Below, piece after piece: positions 4,839 to 5,767 of a stretch of 5,767 nucleotides of DNA. The notes beneath the pieces are model-generated. The model ran no database searches and was not told the origin of the DNA. It worked only from the letters and a program-made list of their open reading frames with translations. Source of the DNA: DASRVA01 sp035687745. GTDB lineage: Bacteria; Gemmatimonadota; Gemmatimonadetes; JACCXV01; JAHWKZ01. Position numbers and translations under genes: made by a program. The stretch is taken from contig DASRVA010000163.1 of NCBI GenBank assembly GCA_035687745.1, positions 1 to 5,767 of the forward strand, in the 5' to 3' direction. Within the stretch, counting starts at the first letter, position 1; every line of letters starts with the position of its first letter.

Positions 4839-5767
4839 TCAGGAGGCCGACAACCGGCAGAGCGCCCCTTTCGTCGGCGCCGGAGCGGTCCACAGATCGC
4901 GATCGGCCGCCAGGAGGAGCGTGTCGCCGGCGACCCCCAGCGCGGTCGGCGGGCCCGGAAGGGCGAGCCGCCACGCGCGGACCTGCCGCGCCTCGACGTC
5001 GGCCCTGAGGAGGACCGCGTTCGACGAGCCCGGGGGGTCCAGCCGGACCAGCCAGAGGACGCCCTCCGCCATGGCCGCCGCGGCGTAGAGGGGGACCACC
5101 GAGACCCGGCCGTCGATCTCGATCCGCCGGATGCAGAGCCGGCAGCGGCGCCCCTCCCGTCGCCGCTCGCGGTCGACCCGCACCGCGCCGCGCCGGCCCC
5201 CGGCCAGCTCGAGGACCCGGAGCGGGCCGCCCGCGGTCTCGAGCACCGTGACGGGATCCCGAACGGCGGGAACCTGGACCACCCGGTCCGCCTCCGACAC
5301 CAGCCTGCCCTCGTCCTCGTGGAGCCGCCCGGGACCTTCGAGCAAGGTCCGGAAGAGGTCCCGCTGGACGGGGAGCGCCTGGCCCACCACGGCGCCGTCC
5401 TCGAGCGATCGCCGGAGGATGAGCGCGTCGTCGTGGAAAGCCGAATGGACGAAGAGATCGCCCGCCGCCAGCGCGATCGACGCCTCGTGACGCCCGGCCG
5501 CCAGCGCGGCCCGCGGCGCCGGCGCTTCGCCCGGACGATAGTCGAAGAGATCGATCCGCCCCTCGCCGAGGCGCGCCAGGATTCCTCCGGCCAGCGCCCA
5601 GTCCTTCCCCCCCGGGAGAAGGCGGTCTGTCCGCCCGCCCGCCGCCCGGAAGAGTCCCTCAGGGGTCGCGAGGAGAATCCCGTCCGGAGCCGGCACGATC
5701 CGCGTGATCTCGCGGCCGGTCCGCCGGCGCGCGAGGCCGAGCGCGGGCGGGCGCTCCGGGCATTCGG
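4839..5767 (-). CDS. Propeller-like beta-repeat protein (partial, 5' end outside window), function unknown
   Basis: The frame stays open to the right edge, so at least 309 residues are present and the true start lies beyond the window; the GTG at 5696 is only an internal candidate. The sequence is a run of short beta-strand pairs separated by Gly/Asp turns, such as GILLATPEGLFRA, ALAAGDLFVHSAFHDD, GPLRVLELAGGRRG, LWLVRLDPP, and near the end GDTLLLAADRDLWTAP. This spacing of about 40 residues resembles the blades of a beta-propeller. No family is recognised and no catalytic motif is apparent. A single CRLC (CxxC) pair lies at 5144-5133 in an Arg-rich stretch (REGRRCRLCIRRIEID), and may be a metal- or thiol-active pair or chance. 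The stop is 22 bases before ispH, which places this gene first of the three visible genes in the operon. Codon-level GC is like its neighbours. Confidence 0.72.
   Translation of the reverse strand, partial: ECPERPPALGLARRRTGREITRIVPAPDGILLATPEGLFRAAGGRTDRLLPGGKDWALAGGILARLGEGRIDLFDYRPGEAPAPRAALAAGRHEASIALAAGDLFVHSAFHDDALILRRSLEDGAVVGQALPVQRDLFRTLLEGPGRLHEDEGRLVSEADRVVQVPAVRDPVTVLETAGGPLRVLELAGGRRGAVRVDRERRREGRRCRLCIRRIEIDGRVSVVPLYAAAAMAEGVLWLVRLDPPGSSNAVLLRADVEARQVRAWRLALPGPPTALGVAGDTLLLAADRDLWTAPAPTKGALCRLSAS

Overview
The window is very GC-rich DNA from a bacterium. The organism is probably Gram-negative: two predicted lipoproteins have classical lipoboxes, and one has Ser at +2, a residue that usually leads to outer-membrane sorting. 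The mix of high GC, a selenocysteine tRNA, a long IspH of the plant/cyanobacterial kind and small one-domain lipoproteins suggests an uncultured lineage of the Gemmatimonadota, Acidobacteriota or Eisenbacteria sort. That placement is a guess, because nothing here is a real taxonomic marker.

Layout. Bases 1-830 (minus) hold most of a sulfite-oxidase-family molybdopterin oxidoreductase whose C-terminal part lies outside the window. Just upstream of it, 864-1301 (minus) encodes a small beta-rich lipoprotein, and the two are likely co-transcribed. A 71-bp divergent gap separates the lipoprotein from 1373-2137 (plus), an alpha/beta-hydrolase that is itself a predicted lipoprotein and carries an EF-hand-like loop. 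A tRNA-Sec(UCA) gene with encoded CCA lies at 2164-2262 (minus). A 95-bp divergent promoter region separates it from a 68-residue unknown protein at 2358-2564 (plus). From 2574 to the right edge there is a tight minus-strand operon. In transcription order it is a propeller-like protein whose 5' part lies outside the window (4839-5767), a long IspH/LytB (3584-4816), and an alpha/beta-hydrolase with a complete catalytic triad (2574-3566).

How the parts relate. IspH makes IPP and DMAPP in the last step of the MEP isoprenoid pathway. Its operon partners have no known link to that step. The tRNA-Sec implies that the genome makes selenoproteins, but no selenoprotein and no selA, selB or selD gene is visible here. 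I do not see a large undescribed system. The points most worth checking are the tRNA-Sec/small-protein divergent pair with overlapping -35 elements, the internally duplicated small protein, the EF-hand-like loop in the lipoprotein hydrolase, and the in-frame UGA between the lipoprotein and the sulfite oxidase. Coding density is high and no gene-free stretch exceeds 100 bases.
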